DNA of 64,000 nt from Rodentibacter genomosp. 2 (lineage in GTDB: Bacteria > Pseudomonadota > Gammaproteobacteria > Enterobacterales > Pasteurellaceae): the NCBI GenBank assembly GCA_001999425.1, contig MLHP01000002.1:108022-172021 (forward strand). Direction: 5' to 3'. Each line of letters starts with the position of its first letter. Position 1 is the stretch's first letter. This document shows positions 38,916 through 51,170 of the stretch, one piece after another. The translations under genes were made by a program, and so were the position numbers. Below the pieces are notes generated by a model, which saw nothing but the letters and a program-made list of their open reading frames with translations, was not told where the DNA came from and did not search any database.

Positions 38916-39518
38916 ATGAAAATTAAATATTTTTTCGTGGCAATTTTAGCCTTTTTTTCAACCGCACTTTCTGCCCATTGGCAGTTGGTGGGCAATGCCG
39001 AATATACTTGGGGGCCTTTCCATGTGTATAGTGTCGGGCTTTTTTCTGAAACCGGTTCATACCAAGAAAATCAATCTCCGCTAATGTTTTCCATCAAATA
39101 TGAAAAGCCGATTGAAGGCAAAAATTTCGCTATCACCTTAATAAAAGAAATGGAAGCTCAGCAATTCGATACGGATGACACCACTGCTTGGCTAAAAAAA
39201 ATGCAGGAAATTTTTCCTGATTTTTCACCAAACGACATTTTAAATTTCGTGGCTCTGGAAAATAAAGGTTATTTTATCGCTAACGATACTGTGTTGGATC
39301 ATGAGTTTGATCGTAAATTTACCCAAGCTTTTATCAATATTTGGCTTTCACCGAAAAGTAGTTTCTTAAAATTACAACCACAATTATTAGGCAAAGAAAA
39401 GCGCGGTCAAAATAAACAAGAATTTCAATACAAACCGGCTAGCGAGCCTTTTGACGAAGAAAATTCTATGCCGGAATTACCGCCTAATTATGATCCTCAA
39501 CATAATTTGAATGGATAA
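38916..39518 (+). CDS. Periplasmic chalcone-isomerase-like protein
   Basis: A 200-residue exported protein with a signal peptide (MKIKYFFVAILAFFSTALSA, cleavage before HWQLVG). The body (LVGNAEYTWGPFHVYSVGLF, SIKYEKPIEGKNFAITL, FVALENKGYFIANDTVL) resembles the bacterial chalcone isomerase-like family (Chalcone_3). The C-terminal tail (about 165-200) is charged and proline-rich. The bacterial proteins have no established enzymatic role. The uptake signal at about 38961 encodes part of the signal-peptide cleavage region. Confidence 0.7.
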   Translation: MKIKYFFVAILAFFSTALSAHWQLVGNAEYTWGPFHVYSVGLFSETGSYQENQSPLMFSIKYEKPIEGKNFAITLIKEMEAQQFDTDDTTAWLKKMQEIFPDFSPNDILNFVALENKGYFIANDTVLDHEFDRKFTQAFINIWLSPKSSFLKLQPQLLGKEKRGQNKQEFQYKPASEPFDEENSMPELPPNYDPQHNLNG

Positions 39519-39545
39519 ATAAATCGGCGAATAATTGCTCGCCGT

Positions 39546-40445
39546 TTATTTTTGCCAAATCATTTTCTCCAAATAGAGAATCATCTGTAGCGCAATATCC
39601 ACACCGCTGGTTTTTTCGATCATCTCCAAGCCCGGGCTTGCATTCACTTCCAGCACCAATAAACCGGATTTTGAGCGAATAAAATCCACACCTGAAACCG
39701 CCAATCCTAATGCTTTGGTTGCCTTGATTGCAATTTGTTTTTCTTGTTCACTCAGTGTGATTTTTTGCGCACTTCCGCCTCGGTGGAAATTTGTTCGGAA
39801 TTCGCCGTCTTGCCCAAAGCGTTGCATACTCGCAACAACCTTATCGCCAATAACAAAACAGCGAATATCCGCGCCATCGGCTTCCTCAATAAAATCTTGC
39901 AATAATACCGGAACACTCACTTGTTTTAAGGTTTCTAAAATACTGACCGCACTTTGTGCATTTTCCATCAACATAACACCAATGCCCTGAGAGCCGTTTA
40001 AGGTTTTCAGGATCAAAGGAGAAACCATTTTTTGAACGGAGGCTTTCGCCTCCACTTCGATACCGGATAATTGACTATTCGGCACGGCAATGTTCTGCTC
40101 TCGCAGTATCTGCAAACTTTGCCATTTATCACGTGCTGTTAAAAACGCCTTTTCTGTGTTTAAACAATAAATCCCTTTTGCTTGAAAATGTCGTAATACG
40201 GCACAGCCCATTTTTGTACTTGCCGTACCAAAACGCGGTAATACCGCATCATAATCAGATAAAAGGTAGGTACTGCCTTCCTTTGGCTGATAATAAATAT
40301 CAAAGTGCGGTGAATTTTCCGTGAGTTTTAGAATACAACGATTCGGATCCAAAATATCCATTTCGTGTCCGCATTGTATTGCGGCTTCTTTCAAACGCTG
40401 ACTACTGTATAAACGGGGTTCACGGCAAAGCATTAAAAATTTCAT
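39546..40445 (-). CDS. rimK: RimK-family ATP-grasp ligase
   Basis: A 299-residue ATP-grasp enzyme; E. coli RimK adds glutamates to the C-terminus of ribosomal protein S6. Start at ATG 40445 with GGAATC upstream (an in-frame TTG lies four codons earlier). Segments: N-terminal [23 protein letters not shown]-grasp [17 protein letters not shown] (about 148-165), [15 protein letters not shown] and [28 protein letters not shown] (metal ligands Asp, Glu, Asn). Divergent from grxA, as in enterobacteria where the two are also neighbours. Confidence 0.92.
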   Translation of the reverse strand: MKFLMLCREPRLYSSQRLKEAAIQCGHEMDILDPNRCILKLTENSPHFDIYYQPKEGSTYLLSDYDAVLPRFGTASTKMGCAVLRHFQAKGIYCLNTEKAFLTARDKWQSLQILREQNIAVPNSQLSGIEVEAKASVQKMVSPLILKTLNGSQGIGVMLMENAQSAVSILETLKQVSVPVLLQDFIEEADGADIRCFVIGDKVVASMQRFGQDGEFRTNFHRGGSAQKITLSEQEKQIAIKATKALGLAVSGVDFIRSKSGLLVLEVNASPGLEMIEKTSGVDIALQMILYLEKMIWQK

Positions 40446-40570
40446 CAGAGATTCCAAACAAAAAATGACGATACATTATACCAATCATAAAAATCCTGAA
40501 AAACTATTTATGGCAAATTAAAAAAAGAGTAGAATCACGAAAACTTTAACATTAACAAAGGGAAGAATTT

Positions 40571-40834
40571 ATGTTTGTTGTTATTTTTGGTCGTCCGGGT
40601 TGTCCTTACTGTGTCCGTGCAAAAAATCTTGCGGAAAAATTAAAAGGCGAAATCGCCGACTTCGATTACCGTTATGTTGATATTCATGCGGAAGGGATCA
40701 CAAAAGAAGACTTATCCAAATCAGTCGGTAAACCGGTTGAAACCGTGCCACAAATCTTTATTGATGAAAAACCGATTGGTGGCTGTACCGATTTTGAAGC
40801 ATTAATGAAAGAACAATTTGGTATTGTGGCTTAA
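40571..40834 (+). CDS. grxA: Glutaredoxin 1
   Basis: An 87-residue dithiol glutaredoxin with the active-site CPYC (Cys11, Cys14) in FGRPGCPYCVRAKNLA, the TVPQIFIDEKPIGGCTDF glutathione-binding segment (cis-Pro), and the usual length. It reduces ribonucleotide reductase and protein disulfides with glutathione. RBS AAAGGGAAG. Confidence 0.95.
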   Translation: MFVVIFGRPGCPYCVRAKNLAEKLKGEIADFDYRYVDIHAEGITKEDLSKSVGKPVETVPQIFIDEKPIGGCTDFEALMKEQFGIVA

Positions 40835-40861
40835 TTAAAAAATTTAATTCGTTATTTACAG

Positions 40862-40917
40862 AAGTGCGGTCAGTTTTTAGGGTGTTTTAATCCATCCAAA
40901 ATTGCCCGCACTTTTTG
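40862..40917 (+). terminator. Uptake-signal pair after grxA
   Basis: AAGTGCGG (40862-40869) and CCGCACTT (40906-40913) are inverted uptake cores 36 bases apart, followed by TTTTG. The long loop makes it a weaker terminator than the other dyads. Confidence 0.5.
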
Positions 40918-40940
40918 TTTATTTGTAAGAAATTCATTCT

Positions 40941-40954
40941 TTGATCCACATCAC
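40941..40954. promoter_or_regulatory. FNR-like box upstream of the cit operon
   Basis: TTGAT-CCAC-ATCAC, one mismatch from the FNR consensus TTGAT-N4-ATCAA, about 100 bases before citD. TGATCCACATCAC also half-matches CRP. It would suit anaerobic induction of citrate fermentation. I could not fix the -10 with confidence (TAACCT at 40981-40986 is one option). Confidence 0.55.
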
Positions 40955-41044
40955 TAAACACCACTTTAGAGTTAGCCATTTAACCTGAATATCTGTAGAA
41001 TTTCACCAATATTTGCACTTTTCATTTTAATAAAGGAAATCACT

Positions 41045-41332
41045 ATGAAGATCAATAAATCTGCGGTTGCAGGCACACTTGAGTCCAGTGATGCTTTGAT
41101 TCGTATCGAACCCGCAAACTCATTGACGATTGAAATTAATAGTTCTGTCGGAAAGCAATTCGGTGAAGCTATTGAGCAGACCGTGCGTACAACCTTGGCA
41201 AAATTAGGCATTACAGAAGCGAACGTAACGGTGGAAGATAAAGGCGCATTGGATTGCGTATTACAAGCACGTGTGAAAGCCGCGGTTATGCGTGCAACGG
41301 ATGAAGCGATTAACTGGGAGAGCCTGCTATGA
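41045..41332 (+). CDS. citD: Citrate lyase acyl carrier protein (gamma subunit)
   Basis: A 95-residue carrier. Ser14 in [17 protein letters not shown] is the expected attachment site for the 2'-(5''-triphosphoribosyl)-3'-dephospho-CoA arm, which carries the acetyl and citryl thioesters. RBS AAAGGAAAT. Overlaps citE by four bases. First gene of the operon here; in H. influenzae, as I recall, citC precedes it. Confidence 0.95.
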   Translation: MKINKSAVAGTLESSDALIRIEPANSLTIEINSSVGKQFGEAIEQTVRTTLAKLGITEANVTVEDKGALDCVLQARVKAAVMRATDEAINWESLL

Positions 41333-42204
41333 AATTAAGAAGAAGTATGTTATTCGTACCGGGTTCCAATGCAGCGATGTTAAGCAACAGCTTCATTTAC
41401 AAACCCGATTCCATTATGTTTGATTTAGAAGATGCGGTGGCGTTAAAAGAAAAAGATACGGCACGTCTTCTTGTCGCTCACGCGCTACAACACCCTCTTT
41501 ATCAAGAGATGGAAACCGTTGTTCGGGTAAATCCGTTAGATTCTGAATTTGGCTTGTTAGACCTCAATGCCGTGGTGCGTGCCGGTGTCGATGTTGTGCG
41601 TATGCCAAAAACCGAAACGGCGCAAGATGTTATCGATATGGATCGCGAAATTACTGAAATCGAAAAAGCTTGCGGACGCGAAATAGGTTCTACAAAAATG
41701 TTAGCCGCGATTGAATCTCCTCTCGGTATCACGCAAGCAAACCAAATCGCAACCGCCTCTAAACGTTTAATCGGCATTGCCTTAGGTGCGGAAGACTATG
41801 TACGTAACCTAAAAACCGAACGTTCCGCAGATGGAATTGAGTTATTATTTGCCCGTTGCGCTATTCTTCAAGCTGCCCGTGCAGCTGGTATTCAAGCCTT
41901 TGATACCGTCTATTCTAACGCAAACAATGAAGAAGGTTTCTTACAAGAAGCCGCCCTTATCAAACAACTTGGTTTTGACGGAAAATCCTTAATTAATCCG
42001 CGTCAAATTGAGTTGTTACACAACCTCTTTGCTCCAACCCAAAAAGATGTGGAACAAGCAAAACGTATTATTGAAGCTGCGGAAGAAGCAGAACGTCAAG
42101 GCAGTGGTGTAGTTTCACTCAACGGTAAGATGATCGATGCGCCGATTATTGATCGAGCACGATTAGTATTGGAACGTGCCAAATCAGGTATTCGTGAAGA
42201 GTAA
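41329..42204 (+). CDS. citE: Citrate lyase beta subunit (citryl-ACP lyase)
   Basis: A 291-residue HpcH/HpaI-fold lyase that splits citryl-ACP into oxaloacetate and acetyl-ACP. Conserved segments: [35 protein letters not shown] (metal and substrate acids), [36 protein letters not shown] and [11 protein letters not shown]. Eleven bases ahead of citF. Confidence 0.96.
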   Translation: MKLRRSMLFVPGSNAAMLSNSFIYKPDSIMFDLEDAVALKEKDTARLLVAHALQHPLYQEMETVVRVNPLDSEFGLLDLNAVVRAGVDVVRMPKTETAQDVIDMDREITEIEKACGREIGSTKMLAAIESPLGITQANQIATASKRLIGIALGAEDYVRNLKTERSADGIELLFARCAILQAARAAGIQAFDTVYSNANNEEGFLQEAALIKQLGFDGKSLINPRQIELLHNLFAPTQKDVEQAKRIIEAAEEAERQGSGVVSLNGKMIDAPIIDRARLVLERAKSGIREE

Positions 42205-42215
42205 GGGAGAGAAAA

Positions 42216-43718
42216 ATGACAACGAGAGAACAACGTATTGAAAAATACAACGCAGGTCGAGCAACTTATCAAGCCGTGCCAAAAGCAGAATCCCTTGCTC
42301 GTACAGCGAAAGATCGCAAACTTTGCAGCAACTTAGAAGAAGCCATTACACGTTCGGGCTTAAAAGACGGGATGACCGTTTCATTCCACCATGCTTTCCG
42401 TGGCGGTGATTTTGTCGTCAATATGGTAATGAATAAAATTGCCGAAATGGGCTTTAAAAATTTAACTCTTGCCTCAAGCTCACTCATTGATAGCCATTCG
42501 CCAATTATTGAACACATTAAAAATGGCGTTGTGACTAAAATTTATTCTTCCGGCTTGCGAGGCGAGCTGGCCGAACAAATTTCTCGCGGTTTACTGGATG
42601 AACCGGTAAATATTCACTCCCACGGAGGACGCGTACACTTAGTCAAATCCGGTGAACTCAATATTGATGTGGCATTTTTAGGCGTACCCTGCTGTGATAA
42701 ATTCGGTAATGCCAACGGTTTTACCGGCAAAAGTAAATGCGGTTCGTTGGGTTATGCACGCGTAGATGCGGAATATGCCGATAAAGTCGTGCTTTTAACC
42801 GAAGAATTCGCCGAATATCCACATCATCCTATCAGTATCGGGCAAGATAAAGTGGATTTAATCGTACAGGTTGATGCGGTCGGTGATCCGAAAAAAATTG
42901 GCGGAGGTGCAACCCGTATGACCACCAACCCTCGCGAATTACTGATTGCCCGTAAATGTGCCGAAGTGATTTTTGCTTCCGGCTATTTCAAAGAGGGATT
43001 TTCCTTACAAACCGGTACTGGCGGCGCCTCCCTTGCGGTAACCCGTTTCTTAGAAGATAAAATGCGTCGTGATAACATCACCGCCGATTTTGCACTTGGC
43101 GGAATTACCGCCAGTATGGTGGCATTACACGAAGCCGGTCTAATTAAAAAATTATTGGATGTGCAAAGTTTCGATGCAGTTGCCGCAGAATCCTTAGCAC
43201 GCAATCCGAATCATATTGAGGTTTCCGCTAACCAATATGCGAACTACAGCTCAAAAGGGGCATCCGTAGAACGTTTAGATGTGGTTATCCTTTCCGCATT
43301 AGAAATTGATACCAAATTCAACGTGAACGTATTAACCGGCTCTGACGGTGTGATTCGTGGTGCCTCAGGGGGACACTGTGATACGGCATCTTCCGCTCAA
43401 GTGGCTATCATTGTCGCCCCATTAGTTCGCGGACGTATTCCAACAGTAGTGGAAAATGTGATTACTTGCGTCACACCGGGTGAAAATATTGATATTCTCG
43501 TGACTGATCACGGTGTCGCCGTCAATCCTAAACGCCCTGATTTAATTGAATCCTTAAGCAATGCCGGTATTCTATTGTTCACTATTGAACAGCTTTGCGA
43601 ACGGGCTTACAGCTTAACCGGCAAACCAAAAGAAATTGAGTTTACCGATAAACCAGTGGCAGTAGTGCGTTACCGTGATGGTTCGGTGATTGATACGGTA
43701 TATCAAATTAAAGAATAA
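42216..43718 (+). CDS. citF: Citrate lyase alpha subunit (citrate:acetyl-ACP transferase)
   Basis: A 500-residue CoA-transferase-fold subunit that exchanges acetyl for citryl on the carrier. Segments: GMTVSFHHAFRGGDFVVNMV, NIHSHGGRVHLVKSGEL, FLGVPCCDKFGNANGFTG, QTGTGGASLAVTRFL and GASGGHCDTASSAQ. RBS GGGAGAG. It ends just before a long hairpin that separates it from citXG. Confidence 0.96.
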   Translation: MTTREQRIEKYNAGRATYQAVPKAESLARTAKDRKLCSNLEEAITRSGLKDGMTVSFHHAFRGGDFVVNMVMNKIAEMGFKNLTLASSSLIDSHSPIIEHIKNGVVTKIYSSGLRGELAEQISRGLLDEPVNIHSHGGRVHLVKSGELNIDVAFLGVPCCDKFGNANGFTGKSKCGSLGYARVDAEYADKVVLLTEEFAEYPHHPISIGQDKVDLIVQVDAVGDPKKIGGGATRMTTNPRELLIARKCAEVIFASGYFKEGFSLQTGTGGASLAVTRFLEDKMRRDNITADFALGGITASMVALHEAGLIKKLLDVQSFDAVAAESLARNPNHIEVSANQYANYSSKGASVERLDVVILSALEIDTKFNVNVLTGSDGVIRGASGGHCDTASSAQVAIIVAPLVRGRIPTVVENVITCVTPGENIDILVTDHGVAVNPKRPDLIESLSNAGILLFTIEQLCERAYSLTGKPKEIEFTDKPVAVVRYRDGSVIDTVYQIKE

Positions 43719-43724
43719 GATCTT

Positions 43725-43756
43725 GTTACTTTCTTTGCATCGCCAAAGAAAGTAAC
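43725..43756. repeat. 13-bp perfect hairpin between citF and citXG
   Basis: GTTACTTTCTTTG (43725-43737), loop CATCGC, CAAAGAAAGTAAC (43744-43756). No T-run follows on the plus strand, so it is not a classical terminator. I recall near-identical sequences repeated around many bacterial genomes, especially Pasteurellaceae and Neisseria. A second small dyad, AAAGGAA/TTCCTTT (43761-43782), follows. It may stabilise or process the cit message. Confidence 0.7.
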
Positions 43757-43794
43757 CAAAAAAGGAACCCTTTCATTCCTTTATAAAGATCTCA

Positions 43795-45225
43795 TTGTAT
43801 TTATATATAAAAAAGAGCGGTCAAATTTTGCAGCGTTTTTTTCAAACATTTTCTACTCAAGGAAAAAGTATTTCTCTTGAAGCATTGCTCAATGCACGTG
43901 AAGAACGTGCATTATTGCAGCAGCAACTTTTAGCCAAACATCAGCAACCGTTGCTGTCCGTTACACTCACGGCAGTAGGGGAAATCAAGAAAAGTGCGTT
44001 GTTAGATTATGTGTTTGAAAAAGCATTAGAAAAATTGACCGCACTTTTTGACTCACTCAATGTTATTCCGACCGAAAAAATTCTGCGCCCATTAGAAACA
44101 GGTCACGAAGCATTTTTTGTGCTACCGATGAAATCCGAAGAACTAAAACGTGCAATGATTGAATTAGAGGATTCAATGCCTCTCGCCCGTCTTTGGGATT
44201 TAGATGTATTGGATGTGGAACGGGGCGTATTAAGCCGTGGTGAATTAGGTTTTGAGCCACGCGCTTGTTTAGTGTGCAGTGAAAATGCCAAGAATTGTGC
44301 CCGTAGCCGTAAGCATCAGGCAAGCGACATCATCGCCGAAATGCAATATCGTGCACAAGCGTATTATTTTGCAGAACAAATCGGTAACTTGGTCTATCAA
44401 GCCCTCTTGCAAGAGGCGTATCTCTCCCCAAAACCGGGATTAGTGGACGCTATCACAAATGGCGCGCATATTGATATGAATCTGCAAACCTTTGAGAAAA
44501 GTGCGGTCGTTTTACGACCATTTTTTGTAGATTTTGTCGTGAAAGGTATGGTAACGGCAGACTTGCCGGAAAACCAAGTACTGTCTCATATTCGTCCGAT
44601 GGGCGTATTAGCGGAAAGTGCAATGTTCCGTGCAGCAAATAATGTGAATACGCACAAAGGCGCAATTTTTTCTTTCGGATTAATTTGTGCGGCAATCGGG
44701 CGTATCGCACAACAATCAAACCTCAACCCCAATACCACTCTTTCAAATGTAAAATCCATTTGCGATCTGGCTGCAAAATTTGTCATCGGACTAACCAAAG
44801 AATTGGAAAACTACCCTTCAGATTTGCCGGTTACCGCCGGTGTGCGTTTATACCGTCAATACGGATTAACCGGCGCCCGCGGCGAAGCGGAAAACGGTTT
44901 CCACCAAATTCAAGCGTTGTTACCTATCATTGATGAATATCATCAACTGGAATGGGAACATCGTTTGTTAATTGCTTTGCTGCATTTAATGGCTAAAAAT
45001 CCTGACACCAATGTAGTTCATCGTGGCGGGTTGGACGCGTTACAGTTCGTGCAACAAAGCGCGATTGATTTACTTCAAAATCAATCACTTGTGTTGGATA
45101 AAGCAAAACTAACACAAGCCTTACTAAAATTTGACTCTGCCTGTATTGTTAGGAACTTAAGTCCGGGCGGAAGTGCTGATTTATTAGCACTGTCGATTTT
45201 CTTTTTATTTTTTAGAGGTAACTAA
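43795..45225 (+). CDS. citXG: Citrate lyase prosthetic-group enzyme, CitX-CitG fusion
   Basis: A 476-residue fusion. Residues about 15-185 are CitX (holo-ACP synthase; SLEALLNAREERALLQQQLL, RLWDLDVLDVERG, cysteine segment RACLVCSENAKNCARS), which attaches the prosthetic group to CitD. Residues about 190-476 are CitG (QEAYLSPKPGLVDAITNGAH, NTHKGAIFSFGLICAAIG, TAGVRLYRQYGLTGARGEAENGF, DTNVVHRGG, LSPGGSADLLA), which makes it from dephospho-CoA and ATP. The start is uncertain: no ATG is available, and TTG at 43795 or TTG at 43828 are candidates; the latter gives an N-terminus closer to relatives. An uptake-like signal lies between them. Confidence 0.9.
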   Translation: MYLYIKKSGQILQRFFQTFSTQGKSISLEALLNAREERALLQQQLLAKHQQPLLSVTLTAVGEIKKSALLDYVFEKALEKLTALFDSLNVIPTEKILRPLETGHEAFFVLPMKSEELKRAMIELEDSMPLARLWDLDVLDVERGVLSRGELGFEPRACLVCSENAKNCARSRKHQASDIIAEMQYRAQAYYFAEQIGNLVYQALLQEAYLSPKPGLVDAITNGAHIDMNLQTFEKSAVVLRPFFVDFVVKGMVTADLPENQVLSHIRPMGVLAESAMFRAANNVNTHKGAIFSFGLICAAIGRIAQQSNLNPNTTLSNVKSICDLAAKFVIGLTKELENYPSDLPVTAGVRLYRQYGLTGARGEAENGFHQIQALLPIIDEYHQLEWEHRLLIALLHLMAKNPDTNVVHRGGLDALQFVQQSAIDLLQNQSLVLDKAKLTQALLKFDSACIVRNLSPGGSADLLALSIFFLFFRGN

Positions 45226-45227
45226 AA

Positions 45228-46667
45228 ATGGCATTATCCAAAAATGCAAAGTTAGTGATCTTAGCGGCGATTCCGTTGGTCACTTTTTTACTGCCTGCGC
45301 CTGAGGGATTGTCTCTCATTGCATGGCGTTTACTTGGCGTGTATATCGCGACAATCGTAGGCCTTGTGCTTAAGCCTTATGGTGAGCCTATCATTTTACT
45401 GGCGGCTATTGCCGTTTCAGGGGCAATTATCGGGAATACCGAAGGCGCAAAAGAATTCGTCAAAGCCGGCGATATTCTTAATGGATACAAATCCGGCACG
45501 ACTTGGCTGATTTTTACTGCTTTCACGCTAAGCTCGGCTTTCGTGATTACAGGATTAGGTAAACGTATTGCCTACCATATGATCGGCGCGATGGGAAGTA
45601 CAACCCTGCGATTAGGCTACGTGACCATGTTTTTGGATTTACTCCTTTCTCCGGCAACGCCTTCTAATACGGCACGTTCCGGCGGGATTATTTTCCCAAT
45701 TATCAATAGTGTGGCGGTCGCACTCGGTTCTGACCCAGAAAAAAGCCCGAAAAAAGCAGGTCGTTATCTCATGATGAACGTGTATATGGTGGTAAAAACC
45801 ACTTCATACATTTTCTTAACCGCAATGGCGCCCAATGCCCTCGCCCTTTCATTAATGGCACCGATTTTAGGCTTTAATATCGACTGGTTACATTGGTTCT
45901 TAGCTGCTTCCATACCGGGTTTACTCTGCTTATTTATCATTCCATTAATCTGCTATTGGATTTCCCCACCGGAAATGAAAGAAGTAGATAACAAAGCCAT
46001 TGCGAAAAAAGGGTTGGAAGAATTAGGTCCAATGTCTTTCCGTGAAAAAGCCCTTATTGTGTTATTTATCATTGCGTTATTCGGTTGGATTTTCTCCGCT
46101 GCACTCAACGTCAATGCGACTATCGTCGCATTAATCGTCATGGTGTGCTGTGTGGTGTTAAGTATCGTTTCTTGGGATGATATTTTAAAAAATAAAGGTG
46201 GCTGGAATACCTTAATTTGGTACGGCGGTATTATCGGTATGTCCGGTTTACTTGAAAAAGCTAAATTCTTTGAATGGTTAGCCGATACGCTAAAAAGCGT
46301 CCTCCAATTTGAGGGACAAGGCACATTAGCCTTAATCGTTATCCTCACTTTAAGTGTGGCAGTACGCTATCTCTTTGCTTCAGGCGGTGCATACGTTGCC
46401 GCAATGGTACCGGTATTTGCAACTGTCGGACACGTTGCCGGCGCGCCGGCAGAATTGCTCGCCCTTGGTTTGTTATTCGCTAACTCTTATGGTGGTTCAG
46501 TTACCCACTACGGTGGCGGTCCAGGCCCAATCGCCTTTGGTGCCGGCTATAATGACATCAAGTCTTGGTGGACGGCGGGTGCAATTATTGCATTTGGTAG
46601 CTTAATTATTCACTTAACCATTGGTATTGCATGGTGGGAATTATTAATGGGTCTCGGTTGGTTATAA
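45228..46667 (+). CDS. citT: Citrate/dicarboxylate transporter of the DASS family (CitT-like)
   Basis: A 479-residue membrane carrier with about 11-12 hydrophobic segments. The family substrate/sodium motifs are visible: SPATPSNTARSGGIIFPI (about residue 142-160) and ANSYGGSVTHYGGGPGPIAFG (about 424-445). It begins two bases after citXG, so the operon context supports citrate uptake, probably in exchange for succinate as in E. coli CitT. Selectivity for citrate over other di- or tricarboxylates is inferred from context. Confidence 0.9.
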   Translation: MALSKNAKLVILAAIPLVTFLLPAPEGLSLIAWRLLGVYIATIVGLVLKPYGEPIILLAAIAVSGAIIGNTEGAKEFVKAGDILNGYKSGTTWLIFTAFTLSSAFVITGLGKRIAYHMIGAMGSTTLRLGYVTMFLDLLLSPATPSNTARSGGIIFPIINSVAVALGSDPEKSPKKAGRYLMMNVYMVVKTTSYIFLTAMAPNALALSLMAPILGFNIDWLHWFLAASIPGLLCLFIIPLICYWISPPEMKEVDNKAIAKKGLEELGPMSFREKALIVLFIIALFGWIFSAALNVNATIVALIVMVCCVVLSIVSWDDILKNKGGWNTLIWYGGIIGMSGLLEKAKFFEWLADTLKSVLQFEGQGTLALIVILTLSVAVRYLFASGGAYVAAMVPVFATVGHVAGAPAELLALGLLFANSYGGSVTHYGGGPGPIAFGAGYNDIKSWWTAGAIIAFGSLIIHLTIGIAWWELLMGLGWL

Positions 46668-46684
46668 TCTAGACTTTAAATCTC

Positions 46685-46718
46685 AAAAAAGTGCGGTTGA
46701 TTTTAACCGCACTTTTTC
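46685..46718. terminator. Uptake-signal dyad terminator between citT and lacZ
   Basis: AAAAAGTGCGGTT (46686-46698), loop GATTTT, AACCGCACTTTTT (46705-46717): a perfect 13-bp stem made of two inverted uptake signals. It serves both converging genes. Confidence 0.93.
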
Positions 46719-46731
46719 ATTTTAATACTCG

Positions 46732-49867
<3,136 letters not shown>

Positions 49868-49872
49868 ATTGA

Positions 49873-49902
49873 AAAAACATTCCCCTTTAGCAAAAGGGGA
49901 AT
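49873..49902 (-). terminator. Terminator of manA
   Basis: ATTCCCCTTT (49879-49888), loop AGCA, AAAGGGGAAT (49893-49902): 10-bp perfect stem; the A-run at 49873-49877 gives the minus-strand U-tail. Confidence 0.92.
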
Positions 49903-49913
49903 AGTAATAAAGA

Positions 49914-51113
49914 TCAAGGTAATTTCGCCACAACAGCATACCCTTCATTTAAACCTTCTACTTGGTAAGAGGCACCTGCACTAATAAAAGCGGATTCACC
50001 TTGTTTCAATAAAAGAGCGGTTGTTTCCGAACATAAATTTACTTGCCCTTTCATCACCATCAAAATACTTGCATTTTGCGCTTTGAGATGATGGGTTTCA
50101 CCACATTCATATTGAATATTTTGCAGAGCAAAATCTTTTGCCGGCGTGGAATAAGTAAATATGCGCTGATCTTGTGGTGCAATGGGAATAATCTGCGGTT
50201 CAATTTCTCGACAATCCACTACTTTCAACAATTCCGGAATATCTACATATTTTGGCGTTAATCCACCACGAATCACATTGTCGGAACATGCCATCAATTC
50301 GATATTTTGCCCGCGTAAATAAGCGTGCGGAATACCTGCATCTTGGTAAATCCCCTCACCTTTTTTAAGGTAAACAATGTTGAAAAGATAAAAACACACT
50401 AAACCCGCATCAAGTTTTTCCGGTGAAATGTCCATTGCGTCCATGGAATAAAGCAGCCAATAATCGGGATTGTCTAGCGTAAGTTCATTAGTTGCATAGG
50501 CTTCGCGATTTTGCTCAATAATAGGCGTAAGCCATTGGTGTAATTGAGATTGATCCGCCTGCATGACATCCGCATAAAATAAATGCAGATCCTGATGACG
50601 TAATTTTTCAGCAAGAGGTGCAAGCGAAGGACGTTCATTAAGTGAAGAAAGGATTTTCTCTTTTATCTTAAATCCATGCAACAACCAAAAATCGGACAAT
50701 GCAATCATCATTTCCGGTTTGTGGTTGTTATCTTTATAAGTACGTTTTGGATCTTTCAGACCAACACCTTTTGCATTTTCTTCCGCAAAGCCAATTTCTG
50801 CCTGCTGTTTGGTTGGGTGTAATTGAATAGAAAGCGGTTTTGCCACATCCAAAATTTTCAATAAATAGGGTAACTCATCGCCAAAAATTTCTCGGCTTTG
50901 TTTCCCAAGTGCGGTTAAATTTTGTTGTAAAAATTCGTTGAGCGGTAAACTTTTTCCTTCAACTTCAATCATTGAGGGGGCTGAAGTATGGGCACCCAAC
51001 CAACATTCTGCATAATGTTGATGTTCTTCCGCAGAAATATTTAATAATTGTGGAATGTAATGCTGTCCACCCCAGATGTAATGTTGTAAAACACCGGTTA
51101 ATTTATAAATCAC
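49914..51113 (-). CDS. manA: Mannose-6-phosphate isomerase
   Basis: A 399-residue zinc enzyme converting mannose-6-P to fructose-6-P, the step after ManXYZ uptake. Type I PMI segments: LTGVLQHYIWGG; LSIQLHPTKQQAE (zinc His/Gln); YKDNNHKPEMMIAL (Glu/His); GEGIYQDAGIPHAYLRGQNIELMACSDNVIRGGLTPKYVD (zinc His and catalytic Arg). The start codon is GTG, preceded by AGAGGTG. Downstream of crr and separated from it by a terminator. Confidence 0.95.
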   Translation of the reverse strand: MIYKLTGVLQHYIWGGQHYIPQLLNISAEEHQHYAECWLGAHTSAPSMIEVEGKSLPLNEFLQQNLTALGKQSREIFGDELPYLLKILDVAKPLSIQLHPTKQQAEIGFAEENAKGVGLKDPKRTYKDNNHKPEMMIALSDFWLLHGFKIKEKILSSLNERPSLAPLAEKLRHQDLHLFYADVMQADQSQLHQWLTPIIEQNREAYATNELTLDNPDYWLLYSMDAMDISPEKLDAGLVCFYLFNIVYLKKGEGIYQDAGIPHAYLRGQNIELMACSDNVIRGGLTPKYVDIPELLKVVDCREIEPQIIPIAPQDQRIFTYSTPAKDFALQNIQYECGETHHLKAQNASILMVMKGQVNLCSETTALLLKQGESAFISAGASYQVEGLNEGYAVVAKLP

Positions 51114-51126
51114 TTTTCACCTCTAA

Positions 51127-51157
51127 ACAAAAAATCCGCACAACGGCGGACTTTTTC
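51127..51157 (-). terminator. Terminator of ptsHI-crr
   Basis: TCCGC and GCGGA stem, extended by A/T and one G-T pair, with A- and T-runs on the flanks. It lies between the crr stop and the manA start. Confidence 0.7.
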
Positions 51158-51170
51158 ATTCAATATAAAA

